A stretch of DNA of 64,000 bases from Owenia fusiformis (lineage: Eukaryota > Annelida > Polychaeta > Sabellida > Oweniidae), in NCBI GenBank assembly GCA_903813345.2, contig CAIIXF020000007.1, positions 26,878,698 to 26,942,697 of the forward strand. The letters are read 5' to 3'. Below are positions 23,390-34,551 of the stretch, piece after piece (position 1 is the stretch's first letter; each line of letters begins with the position of its first letter). The position numbers and the translations under genes are program-made. A model generated the notes under the pieces. The model ran no database searches and was not told where the DNA came from. It saw only the letters and a list, made by a program, of their open reading frames with translations.

Positions 23390-24904
23390 GTACCCCACAC
23401 AAGTTTTTGATAATAACTTTGATCCGTGATTTGAACACTCTACCATGTAATATTTGTTTTTAAACTTAGCACACATGAACACATGTACCGAAAACCATTG
23501 CTGTATGCCGACATCATGATTTTGTGATATAAAAAGGCGTGCAATGGTATATGTATGATAAGAGTAGAAGAATATGATAAGTATTATTGAAAATCATCCA
23601 CATTTAATCAGGAAGGCTAGGCAGGAAATAGCAACAGAATACTATACTAAAGGCTTCATAAGGAAGGGAAACTCAAAACTGCAGACATCCTAAAATCCCA
23701 GCCCAAGTCAAACCTTAACGTACATATATTACTATATATCACTTATTTATATTATTAATGTTGAGTTTGGAACAAAACAGATTGAAGAATACAATGAAAG
23801 CTTTCCAATGATATGTGGAATGTATGGGTACGTAGCTATACAGAAGCTGCACATAATGTTGTTAACCTGCGAAGATATTTCGTGATTTATTTTTAAAGTT
23901 CAATGCATAACAATTTCCGAGTACCTGAACATTTGATTAGATTTTTTTATGAACGAGATTAAAGAACACTAAATAAGCTTTCCCATGGTGTGCTGTATTT
24001 GTGGCAAATCATATGTAGTGGCCATATAATGTTGTAATGTTTTGTCATCTATTTATAAAGTTTCTAACGGTGCGTTGAGCGTTTTATATGTGTGCATGTG
24101 ACAAGCTATTTCAAATCATAAAAATGTATGTAATGTTGTCAGTTCGCGAAAATATTTCATCATCTATTGCATAATGCGTTACATTTACATATTATCCCGT
24201 TTCTCTGTCCTCGAGAGGGGATCCTTGAATTAATGCTTGACAACATGAAATAAATGTTTAAATTGTGGCAACCTTTTTTAATTGGCTTCCATTTTGGAAG
24301 ATTCTTCTAAATCAGACAACCTGTGGCCATTTAGCGTATTCCTATAAACTGCTGACTTGTTTTCCGAAAAGATAGATGGACAAACAGACAAACGGACAGG
24401 CGGCTTTTCTATCTCTGGGGATCAACTGGAAACGATGACAGGTTGTTCTTGTCTCAAAATAGATGTCCTCTCGTTTGTAAGGATTTTGTCAATTCTAATT
24501 AATAGATATCATGTATCAAAACTTATAATTTTACTCAAAATAAACTTTAAATCTGTGTTAGCTAATTTGTCTATCAATTACTTTGTGCTTGCATTGCCTC
24601 TTAAAGGTTACAAGCAGATAGTTACACTCAGGAAAACTTTTCGGTACAATGTGTGTCGGTATTATGGCATTTGGTATAACACCTTTCGGTACAATGCGCG
24701 TTGGTATAATGGGTTTTGGTATAATGCGCGTCGGTATAACGGGTGTCAGTATAATGTGCGGACCCCTTGAAATTACTGCCCCACTATTGAACATATGGCT
24801 CAATAAAAGATTTCCAATGTTGGAAATCATCTCTAGTTAACATGTGCTAATTTTAATAACAAATAGCACAGGTTTAGGCTGTTCAAAAAACTTGAGTGGG
24901 GTAC
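23390..24904. mobile_element. TA-flanked element with GTACCCCACAC ends
   Basis: The ends GTACCCCACACAAGTTTTT and AAAACTTGAGTGGGGTAC are inverted with one mismatch over about 20 bp and flanked by TA on both sides. 1515 bp with no transposase seen; a 15-bp minisatellite lies inside. The tips match those of the nested element 26072-27168. Confidence 0.7.
24646..24770 (+). repeat. 15-bp minisatellite GGTATAATGNGYGTY, about 8 copies
   Basis: Successive units such as CGGTACAATGTGTGT, TGGTATAACACCTTT, CGGTACAATGCGCGT and TGGTATAATGGGTTT. The period of 15 keeps frames open on both strands; not coding. Confidence 0.85.
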
Positions 24905-25466
24905 TATATATAATCACAAGTGCCAAAGGTAAAGGACCAAAAACTGTAAAGAAAGCCTAGCAAGAAAAGCAAACTCTAAGTGTAAACATGTCATAAGAAA
25001 AATAGACCCTATAATTCTTGATAATGTCATGATGTATAAATACAGTGGTTTTAATAATGTTCATGACAGCCAAAGAACTGGTTGAAATTAATTGAAAACA
25101 ACTGAATTAAATACTGAAAGGGTAATAAGTGGGTCCTGTTTTAATTTGGGAGATGTTATTCTAATATTATTTGATTTTGAACTCCTATTCGAAGCCATTC
25201 ATATCAAAATAAAAACATGTTACTCTTTCGAGTCATTAAAACACGGGCATTCAACTATGTTTTATGCCCATGATTAAAACTACATTAAAAACCCTTATCA
25301 GGTCAATCTATCTTAACATAAGTGTATTTGCATAACCTCTTTATGAGTATACTGATGTACTTCAAGTTTTATTCATTTTTTCACTTGATTTTTACACATT
25401 GAACGTTCAACTTTATACTCGCCCTACTTCTTGTTTACATACAACTAATAAAATAAAAACAAATCA

Positions 25467-25688
<222 letters not shown>

Positions 25689-26071
25689 TCAATTTGAAAC
25701 ATTCATTCATTTATATCTGAGTATACAGGGTGTCCGGAAAGTAAAGATACAAATACTCTAATTTTAAGAGATTTAGGTTTTTTGTAATGAAATTTTTACA
25801 TACTGTAGAGGAACTCTATTGCAATATATCTACCAACTTTTGTTACATAATCTAAACGTGTTAAAGTTACAGTTGCCATGGTTACGGTGGTGAGGGGTAT
25901 GCGGAGCAGTTCCAGGATATCGCCAAATGTGATAAATTGCTAAAATATAACCATTTGGAACAGTGTTTATTATTGTACTTGTTATCAATGTTTTGTTTTG
26001 TTCAATATTGTATTATTGTTGCCATTGTGTCCTCTTTGGTATAATGATATTATTGATACATAACTAAACTA

Positions 26072-27168
26072 GTACCCCACACACAATTTTGTCGCCTACT
26101 TTGATTTATTGTAGAAAAATATCCAAAAAGAGTTTGCTTATGAAATTTGGCATACTTTAACTTGAAACATTTTGTGACACTCAAATTTTTTTATTTGGAA
26201 ATTTAAGTAATATTGACGAAAAACAAGCAGTTTTTAAATATTCATGTTTTAACAAAATTCGACGAAAATTTCCAGTTTTGCAGTTTCAAAGAGAGTTCAA
26301 ATCATTTTGATTACATTTTGATTACAAACTTATTGCATTACATATGGTTTATCTGTTCTCTTAAGATATTGTTACTATGTGTTTGAGATGTTTTAACTCC
26401 TAAATAGGAATATCTTAAGGGTGGTTTTATTATTGTTAAAGAGTGAAGACCCCTATTAATTATTCTTTCAATACATGGGTAGGTGCATGTATCATATGGC
26501 TTGAAGTCTAAAAAGGTTTATCAGTGCATTAAAAGACATCCCTGCGTGGATTTCTATCCCATCCTACCACTACAGCATTTCCTACTTTCTCACTCGATTA
26601 AAAAATCGCATCTCATAAAATCTCAAGAAAATGCTTGTATTTTGTTTAAGTTATTTAAGGCATGATTAACAGTGAGCTTGCACTCTTCAAAATTTCGTTG
26701 GCCTACGATAGGGAGGCAACATTCGTCCAATGACTCACAGGTTGCCACCGACCGCTTACCTTTTGTTGGACAACATGAAATGATTCACATGGATTTAACA
26801 TGTGACCTTTCAGAGGTAACAGCATAAATTGTAACATTATAACAGTCACTCCTGCTTGGTTCAGTTTTGCTTTTACCTGTGGATTATAATGGTGTTTAAT
26901 AGGATAGGATTGACCAGAATATTCAAATTGTTTTTGTAATTCAATACAAATTGTTTCAAAATTTTGCTTAATTTAGGTCAAATCTGTAAATACGTAGCAA
27001 TTTAGAAACCGATGTCAAATTGTGGTGAAGTAATATTACCCCAAACAAAAAAATTTGAGTGTCACAAATTGTTTCAATTAAAATGTATGCCAAATTTCAT
27101 GAGGAAATTCTTATTGGATTTTTTTCTACAAAACATTAAAGTGGGCGACAAAATTGTGTGTGGTGTAC
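26072..27168. mobile_element. Nested TA-flanked element with GTACCCCACACAC ends
   Basis: The left end GTACCCCACACACAATTTTG and its inverse CAAAATTGTGTGTGGTGTAC at the right continue as inverted arms of roughly 120 bp (ending near CACTCAAATTTTTT / AAAAATTTGAGTGTCAC). TA flanks both sides (26070-26071, 27169-27170). It lies inside 25726-27896 and is therefore younger. No coding capacity. Confidence 0.82.
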
Positions 27169-27170
27169 TA

Positions 27171-27524
27171 ATGTAATGTCACTAACCATTCCAGTAATCA
27201 AAGAAAAATATATAAGTGCTTGGAAAAAAGGCCCCTGGATTAATAGGAAAGTCAATAGTGGACCTACATAATGCACCAATTCACAATGCAAAGAAAACAA
27301 ATCTTACAATTGAATATCTTAACATTAAACCTTTGTACAATGGCCCATATTTCAATGATGATGACCCGTTGGACTTCTACAATTTAATGAATACCTTAAA
27401 GCAATATTTGTTAGAAGTTCAACATAAAACTGAGACTCTGCTTGAAGCCAATGTTATCAGCAATCTTAGGGATGGACAGCAGCGATTTTGCCAGGTCTTT
27501 GAATCGCCTGTCAAGATGCCCTAA
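27171..27524 (+). pseudogene. Mariner-type transposase C-terminal remnant
   Basis: The frame 27216-27524 contains VDLHNAPIHNAKKTNLTIEY, then LNIKPLYNGPYFNDDDPLDF and LMNTLKQYL. It matches the mariner/Tc1 layout (V..HDNAP.H.A......L......L..PPYSPDL.P.D...F..LK..L). The expected catalytic Asp before NAP is His, and the YSPDL motif is degraded to YFNDD, so the enzyme is dead. The N-terminal half was not found in frame. Confidence 0.7.
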
Positions 27525-27899
27525 GAATATTTAGATAATGGTGGGAAATAAATAATACCGGTTAAAAGTAGTAATGCCAAATGACCAAATAATGTTACAG
27601 TACTAATCCTTTTGCTGTTGTGGTACATAATTTGATGTATAATAGCAACAGATGATGGATTTCCAAGATAATATGAACAGGAAAAAGAATTATAAAACAC
27701 AATTGCGACGCTGCTCCACATACCAGCAACTTCTGTTACCATAACAACCATTACTTTTTCATTTTGAAACAATTTGTCATGACAGTTGCAGGATAAATTG
27801 TTATAATGTCATTCTACATTCTGTAGTAATTTCATCTCTCAACAGGTGAATCCATTGAAATTAGAGCATTTGTATCTTTACTTTCCGGACACCCTGTAT

Positions 27900-29650
27900 T
27901 TCACATCCTTCTGGATCCTTTATCAACTATTTTTAAACTGATGGACTAATGCGCTATATAACAATAGAATAATAAAAAATAAAATGTAAGGCGATTCTAT
28001 TTATCTTATAAATATTCATCTTAAATCCCTGCCAATTTATAATTCCCTGTTCATATATCACTATTGTATACAGGTCATAATATATAATATATGCTTACAA
28101 AATATAGCTACTTTACCCCCTCCCTAAATATGAAAATAAATACATTTGTAGGCATAATATATATATATTTATATTTATATCTAATACAAGCCTCATCTCT
28201 TAACATGATGAGGAACATGAAAACAATATAGTTATGCACACATTCCAAAAAACATTAAAGCAACGGTAAGAAACTTTTTGATCGGCCCTTGTATTTGATA
28301 AAATGAGGAAGAATTTAAACCTAAGGACAATCTTCAATACTCTATGAGACAGATTTTTCAAAGGTAATGTAGCTTTAAAAACATTTTTTCTGGAACTTTT
28401 TAGCCAGGCAGGTGTTATTATCAATGATTTATCTACAAAATAATTATTTATGAGGGTAATTATATAATGGGTACTTATATTCTTTGATCGGCAAAAGTAG
28501 GAAAAACAAAACTAAGTAGGGTTTTTTGTTGGCTATATACATATATTATGATGACATTATTTTATCATAAATAACAAAATATTATAAAACAATAGCCTGC
28601 GTTGTAATGTAATGTTCAGCCGCAGACTTTCAAATACTGAAGAATAACAAGAGATTGTGACATATTACATTATTAATTATTATTTATCATCATTGATACT
28701 GTCCCATAGTCTAGATGAAAACCTAGAGGGGGTTGTTTAGGAGTATATACAATGTTTATTGCATAATATGTGTGCTCTGATAAAAAAAATTGGCAAATAT
28801 GCAGTCATGTGACTTTGAGGATATTTTTGCAAAGTCAGTTAAATGTACAATTTTCCGTAAGTTAAGATTTCAGATTAACCCCTTCCCTGAAAAGCCTATT
28901 GATATGTCTAATCACAGGATGAAAAGGGAACATTTATGATTTGCAAAATGTTTTTAGTCAATGTAAATAAATTTCATAGTTTAGTGACAGTATGCAATTG
29001 TATAGCCAATATGATTTAGGCACCTGGTAGAGTGCCACTGTTATAAATAATATATATCCAAATAAATAAATTATATGAAATAAAGTAATTACAAAACTCA
29101 ATATGATCAATAGTATATCATGAAATCATTATTAGTGTCACATTGCAAACTTTTAAGAAATGAATATAAAAAAGAATATGGTGTGACATGCGTGATACAG
29201 AGAATTACAAGTGTTTCATATCATTCTGTTAAATATGTGGATGTGTTTAAATCTCCATTGAATTCTTGATGCTTCATTATAAGTAGTTTTTAAATATTGA
29301 TGTGCAAATTACAAATAAGTGTGTATTCATAAACAAAACATTTTTATTTGTTACTTGTATTTTTAAAATGAAAACAGTTTTCTTCAAGTCACTACCTTTA
29401 TTTCTTTGTATTAAGATTGTATTTTCATGTTTATAAATCAAGAATTTGAATTTATTGTTAGTACATTTTGTTTGCTAACTCCAATTTTTGTCATTTTTTC
29501 TATTTACGTTTATTACATTCAGATGTACTTCAAAGTCATCATAAGTATCTGAAAGCGACATACAATATAATACATACAATATTATATGAGTATTTAAATA
29601 TATGAGTATGAGTAGAATATGAGTATTCATGTTTATGTTTATATTTATTC
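27900..29650. other. AT-rich stretch, nothing recognised
   Basis: Very AT-rich, with TATA microsatellite patches near 28157. No reading frame of interest, no inverted ends found. Confidence 0.6.
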
Positions 29651-29654
29651 ATAA

Positions 29655-30225
29655 AAATAAGTGCTAACTTTGGCATGCTAAGTTCCATATTTTAAAAAAT
29701 GTTTTCCATTGTAGTATATTTGAAAATGTAAATGTAATTCTGTTTTATAACTTTACAAAATGTCAAATTTTCCAACAAATAAGTGCTAATAAGTGCATGC
29801 AGGTTCCATAATTTAAAAAATATTTTCAATTGTAGTATATTTGTTAATGTAATTCTCTTTGATAGAATTTTACAAAATGTCAAATTTTCCAACAAATAAG
29901 TGCTAACTTTAGTGCTAAGTTCCATATTTTAAAAAATGTTTTCAATTGTAGTATATTTGTAAATGTAATTCTCTTTTATAGAACTTCACAAAATGTCAAA
30001 TTTAACAACAAATAAGTGCTAACTTTGGCATGCTTAAGGTTCCATATTTTAAAAAATATTTTCAGTTGTAGTATATTTGTAAATGTAATTCTTTTTGATA
30101 GAACTTTACAAAATGACAAATTTTCCAACAAATAAGTGCTAACTTTGGCATGACAGGTCCCGTCTTTTAAATTCTTTTAATTAATTATAGTATATTTGCA
30201 AGGTAATTCTTTTTGATAGAACTCC
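29655..30225. repeat. Tandem repeat, unit about 117 bp, nearly 5 copies
   Basis: The landmark CAACAAATAAGTGCTAA recurs at about 29772, 29889, 30005 and 30125. Between copies the same order appears: GGCATGC, TTCCATATTTTAAAAAAT, TTGTAGTATATTTG, AATTCT, ACAAAATGTCAAATTT. The outer copies are partial and more diverged. Confidence 0.9.
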
Positions 30226-32971
30226 AGGATATGTTCAATGTTTGAAATACAATGACAGAGGTAGAACTGAGCTACTAATGGGTCTTTACAATTCAAAATA
30301 ATATAATGTCTCCAAATATGAAAAGTTATTTGGAATTTCAAGTACCGTGTACACACAGGTGGGAATTCTGTCACACACGAAATATCTAAAGAAAAAAAGA
30401 ACTTATAATCTTATTTTATATTTCTTACTGACTACATGTCAGTCTCTGACATATCGGTCACTATACTAGCTTGAGTCTTATTTACACATATATTGTATTG
30501 TAATTGTGTAATTAGTTAAATGTGTTCCATAAACCCAGGTAGGGCTCGCTATGCTAAACAAGTGACACTTGAATAAATAAAAAAAATTTCTTTTGGAGAA
30601 ATTGGAGACTGAATTAATTGTTTTCGAAGAATATGAGAGTAGTAAAAAACAATTTGGAACTTGTCCCATAGTATACTACATGTACTAGGTGAGCAAACCT
30701 ATGTGAGATTTGATATTTGCGGTAAAATAAGGTTTGTTTTGTACAATATTATGATGGTACATTCTAAGCTTCAAATTATAATTAAAACATTTTTGGAGTT
30801 ATTTTGTATCAAAATTTAAAGCCATTGCTCTTTTACGTGTCACATAAACCATATTAATTATTGTAGTTAAGTAAAATTATACATTACCAATCACTTTCCG
30901 AGTTGTTAAAAGTCCATTATAAGAAAATATTTCAATGTAATTTGAGTGTTGAGCATCAAAGCTGTACTCAGGGAGTGAATGTAAATAAGATTCGACATAA
31001 CTATATCCACATTCCATCATAACTCAATATAATTCTCCCAAAATAGTTAAACTTTTATTCTTAACACAAAAGTGTTCTAAATTATTCTGGTTTTGTATTG
31101 TAATGAAATGTTTAGTCTGTCACTTTTTAAGTTAAACATTTGGTCTTATATGCAACAATAACCAATTACCTATCAATCTCAAATAATGCTATGGCCTTCC
31201 AGGAACTTGGTTTTGACCTATTTAACTCAAAGTTGAATTCACCCAGGGTTTATCAATCATCTCTTGCTTAACAAATTTTGATGATAAAAAACTAAGAATG
31301 TTTTAGTATGGGGGAAATTTGATAAAAAAGCAGAATTTCTCATTTTAAACATGAAAAATTGTGCAGGGTTATCCGAGAGATCAGTGATGCATGATAGAAG
31401 TTGTAAAATGTCTTCTTCGATATTAGCCTCATTTAAGGTAATTTATTCCATCCATCCATTAAATAATCCATTATATTATTTCTAAGTTTAAGATGTCTCA
31501 TCTACAATGTCTTGGAATCAAGGAATTAATAAGACAAAGAGGAAATTCTATATCTAATAAAGACAATTATGCTATGGGCCATTAGGGTTATTGGAGATAC
31601 TAATGGTAAATATTTTATAGAATACAAAATAGATTTTTGATTTATTTCTATAACAGTTTTTCTGAATATTTATTGACCCGGTATTGAGGATTCATTGTTT
31701 GTATTTTGCATTATAAAGTAAACAGATTTTACATCTATTCAAATCAATGGTAACATTACACTGTTAGTAATGTGGCTCTATTTTACTGAATGGGTGCAAA
31801 GACTTGACCATTCAGCTTTAGGACATATACGGGGTATATTTCAAGAGAATGAACTTTTGTGCATAAAAGTGCATCTAGTTGAGCCAGTCATTTGAAACTT
31901 ATTGGAGAGTTGCTCCATGGAGCCTAGATTTAATGTGCTAAAGAACAATTCAGAAATCAGGCAGACAAAAAGGTTATGCAACACTATGTGGATGTTAAGG
32001 GGAGAGGGGAGAACATATTTATTTGACACCCTGTATTTTTCCTTATATCACACATTTGAAAAGAATTTTTCACCTTTATATGAATATTAGGAATGTAACA
32101 ATACTCTCCAAATTATAGCAAATTCCTCCTCTGGGCAGTCATTTTGAATTTTCTGAGGCATAAATCAGAAAAACATTGTCATAATTGTGATCTACTATAG
32201 TTCCTTCAATTTGAATATAATATGAAGAGATCAGAAAATAAGTGCGAAATCAAACATTAAGGAAGCCATTTTGATTTTTCCAAAGGGAGAATCAGAAAAC
32301 CATATTTGCCTACTATATTTGCATAATCTACTCTAAATTGAGTCCTATTTGAGTACAATGAAGCTATACTTCAGAAAGATCTAAATATGAAAATTCTTGC
32401 ATTTCAACCCCCCATAAATGGCACCTGGGGCCATGATAAAAAATGAATATATATGAAATTGTACTATGAATATATTACAAACAGTAATACATATTTGTTT
32501 GGTTAAAATGAAAAACTGCCATTTTTAAAGTAGCGGTATCTTGAAAAAGTTTTTTGCATAAAAGTATTCACCAATGTACATTTTTCCAACAAATATAAAT
32601 AAAATCCATCAACTGTTATTCAAAAACCTTCAAGATAGACATCCTGATGGATTTCATGCAGAATTTCTGTGTAGAATTTGCTTTTTTCTCATGCAGAATA
32701 CTAAGATGTGTGATATACCACAATGGAAATTGAAATGTCCTGTATAGATTTGTCCATATATAAGAGCATATAATAAAAGTGTTATTGTGCCCCTATATAT
32801 TCATCTCACAAGTTCACAACAAGTTCCTGACTATCTGTATGTAAAACAAGTCAGAGTGACTTAACTCGTGTAAGTATGCAACCCTCACCAGATTTTGCTG
32901 GAATTTCTTTGCTCTTATTTACAAATCTTCATATTCAGCTTTTAACTTGTTCAAAATAATTTCTCATTTTC
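30226..32971. other. AT-rich stretch, nothing firm
   Basis: No coding signal. A possible half of a transposon end (TTGACACCCTGTATTTT, about 32020-32036) has no convincing partner. Confidence 0.55.
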
Positions 32972-32980
32972 TTCCTGATC

Positions 32981-33595
32981 TAGCCTTGCCCCAAGTCGGT
33001 CTCTTTTACTTATCTTGATTTCTATTATGACCGCCTTGTACCAAAGAGAAAGCCACGTGTTTACCGACAGTTTGTTTATGTCGGTGATTTTGACCAATAG
33101 CGCGCGATCTTTCAATGTCTAAATTTAGGTTACAAACACACGAGGTAATGCGGTTGTTGATTTTGCTCCAATCAGCAAGTTAGTATTTGAACCTTTGATA
33201 ATGGCATTGAATGTAGTGAACCAATTTAATTTAATATCAGAGAGTTGATGACTGATCAGTTCACATATAAACACTTATAGTTAAGATATGCCGTAAAATG
33301 GATGATGAAAAGTTATTATGTTTCTGGTGAATGCGTTTTATTTGTAAGGGAGACACCTGGATTTGCAGACTGCAAGCATGCCGGATAATTGTTATAACTT
33401 CACAACCGCATGGCGAACACGTGGATTTATTTATTGATTTTTGTTTACGACTACCGCTATTGGCTAATGCTTTAGCGCATGTGTAATAGTTGGTGCATAA
33501 TTTATCATAATAACAGTGGAGATGTATCGGATTGCACAAGGCGGTAATAATTCAAGATCAGATAAAGTAAAAAATACCGACTTGGGGCAAGGCTA
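32981..33595. mobile_element. Mutator-like miniature element with a 9-bp target duplication
   Basis: The ends TAGCCTTGCCCCAAGTCGGT and ACCGACTTGGGGCAAGGCTA are perfect inverses. The match goes on imperfectly (TTTTACTTATCTTGAT / ATCAGATAAAGTAAAA, CCGCCTTGT / ACAAGGCGG). The 9-mer TTCCTGATC stands directly on both sides (32972-32980 and 33596-33604). A 9-bp duplication with long inverted ends is typical of Mutator-like elements. 615 bp, no transposase. Confidence 0.88.
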
Positions 33596-33762
33596 TTCCT
33601 GATCATGTTATTGAGAAAATGTAACTGTGTTTTTAAAGCTTCACAATGATTTATCAGTCCATCTTCTTTTTGTGCTTAAAATTAGCGCAAATTAGCTCAC
33701 TTGTGCTAAAATGTTTTAGTGTATGTCCTTTGCCATTTCCTTTGGTAAACAGACTCACTATA

Positions 33763-34549
33763 CAGTGTGTCCAAAAAAAGGAAACCAGCAATAGATTGCT
33801 TATTTCTCAAATATGAATAATAATAGGAACATTTCACAGCTACCATCTGATAGGTTATGATGTCCTTTTTCTTATGATACCAAAGGTGTTTATTTTTCTT
33901 CACGGATAACTGAGTTCTAAGAGATTTAAGTGACCATGTCAGAAATTGGTTTGTGCCACTTTTTCTGTCATGAATGGCTGAACAATGAGGGATTAAAATG
34001 GCCACGCAAGACCATGTCCTATTCGAAATACACATTTCTGAACAAGCATTCAACATAGCAAGTTCATGCAACTGACGCAAGATCAAAGAGTACTCGTAGT
34101 AAGTGAGTGGCTCAGAAGTGGGAGCCTTCAGCAGGTTGCTGATCAGTTAAGAGTATGCTTCCCAGATAGAAATGTACCTGCTAAGTGGACAATCTGGAAG
34201 AATATCAAGAAGTATCAGAGAGAAGGAACAAGTCTCAATCTCAACAAGGGGTGTTAAATATGATATGTGTAATTTTAATTGGAATAAATGAGTAAAAGAG
34301 TGATATCCTGATGTTTGTTGTTACTTATCACTTTGTTATGATGGTGAAATTGACTTGGCTGAAAGTGGTACAAACTCATTTCCGACATGGTCACTTGAAT
34401 CCCTTATAACTCAGTCATCCGTGAAGGAAAATAGACAACTTTGGTATCATAAGAAAGAGGACATCACAATCTATCATATGGTCCTATCATTATTCATATT
34501 TGAGAAATAAGCAATCTATTGCTGGTTTCCTTTTTTTTGGGACACCCTG
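33763..34549 (+). mobile_element. TA-flanked element with about 190-bp inverted ends carrying a DUF4817-like HTH
   Basis: The left end CAGTGTGTCCAAAAAAAGGA and right end CCTTTTTTTTGGGACACCCTG are inverted. The match extends through AGCAATAGATTGCTTATTTC and AAGTGACCATGTC to about 190 bp per arm. TA flanks both sides (33761-33762, 34550-34551). Only about 250 bp in the centre is unique and it encodes a short helix-turn-helix protein (34066-34257). The arms are far longer than those of standard mariners. Confidence 0.85.
34066..34257 (+). CDS. Short DUF4817-like helix-turn-helix protein inside a transposon
   Basis: 63 residues starting MQLTQDQRVLVVSEWLRSGS, then LQQVADQLRVCFPDRNVPAK and TIWKNIKKYQREGTSLNLNK-GC. 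The pattern L..(D/E)R...V..W...GS...V.......FP.R..P...TI.....KY...GTS.N.N(K/R)G is that of the N-terminal DNA-binding domain of mariner/IS630-like transposases (DUF4817). The catalytic domain is absent and a stop follows directly after NKGC. It could be a deletion remnant or a free DNA-binding peptide able to compete for the element's own ends; the sequence alone cannot decide. Confidence 0.5.
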   Translation: MQLTQDQRVLVVSEWLRSGSLQQVADQLRVCFPDRNVPAKWTIWKNIKKYQREGTSLNLNKGC

Positions 34550-34551
34550 TA

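Larger units (their letters stand above)
25726..27896 (+). mobile_element. Mariner-like element with CAGGGTGTCCGGAAAG ends, split by a nested element
   Basis: CAGGGTGTCCGGAAAGTAAA at the left and TTTACTTTCCGGACACCCTG at the right are inverted. The match continues to about 40 bp with one difference. TA lies on both sides (25724-25725, 27897-27898). Removing the nested insertion 26072-27168 leaves about 1.07 kb, close to the usual size of mariner-like elements. The right part encodes a decayed transposase C-terminus. Confidence 0.85.

Noticed and set aside
31826-32037. Possible miniature element between TACGGGGTATATTTC and GACACCCTGTATTTT
   Set aside because: The two ends match too weakly as inverse repeats and no target duplication was visible.
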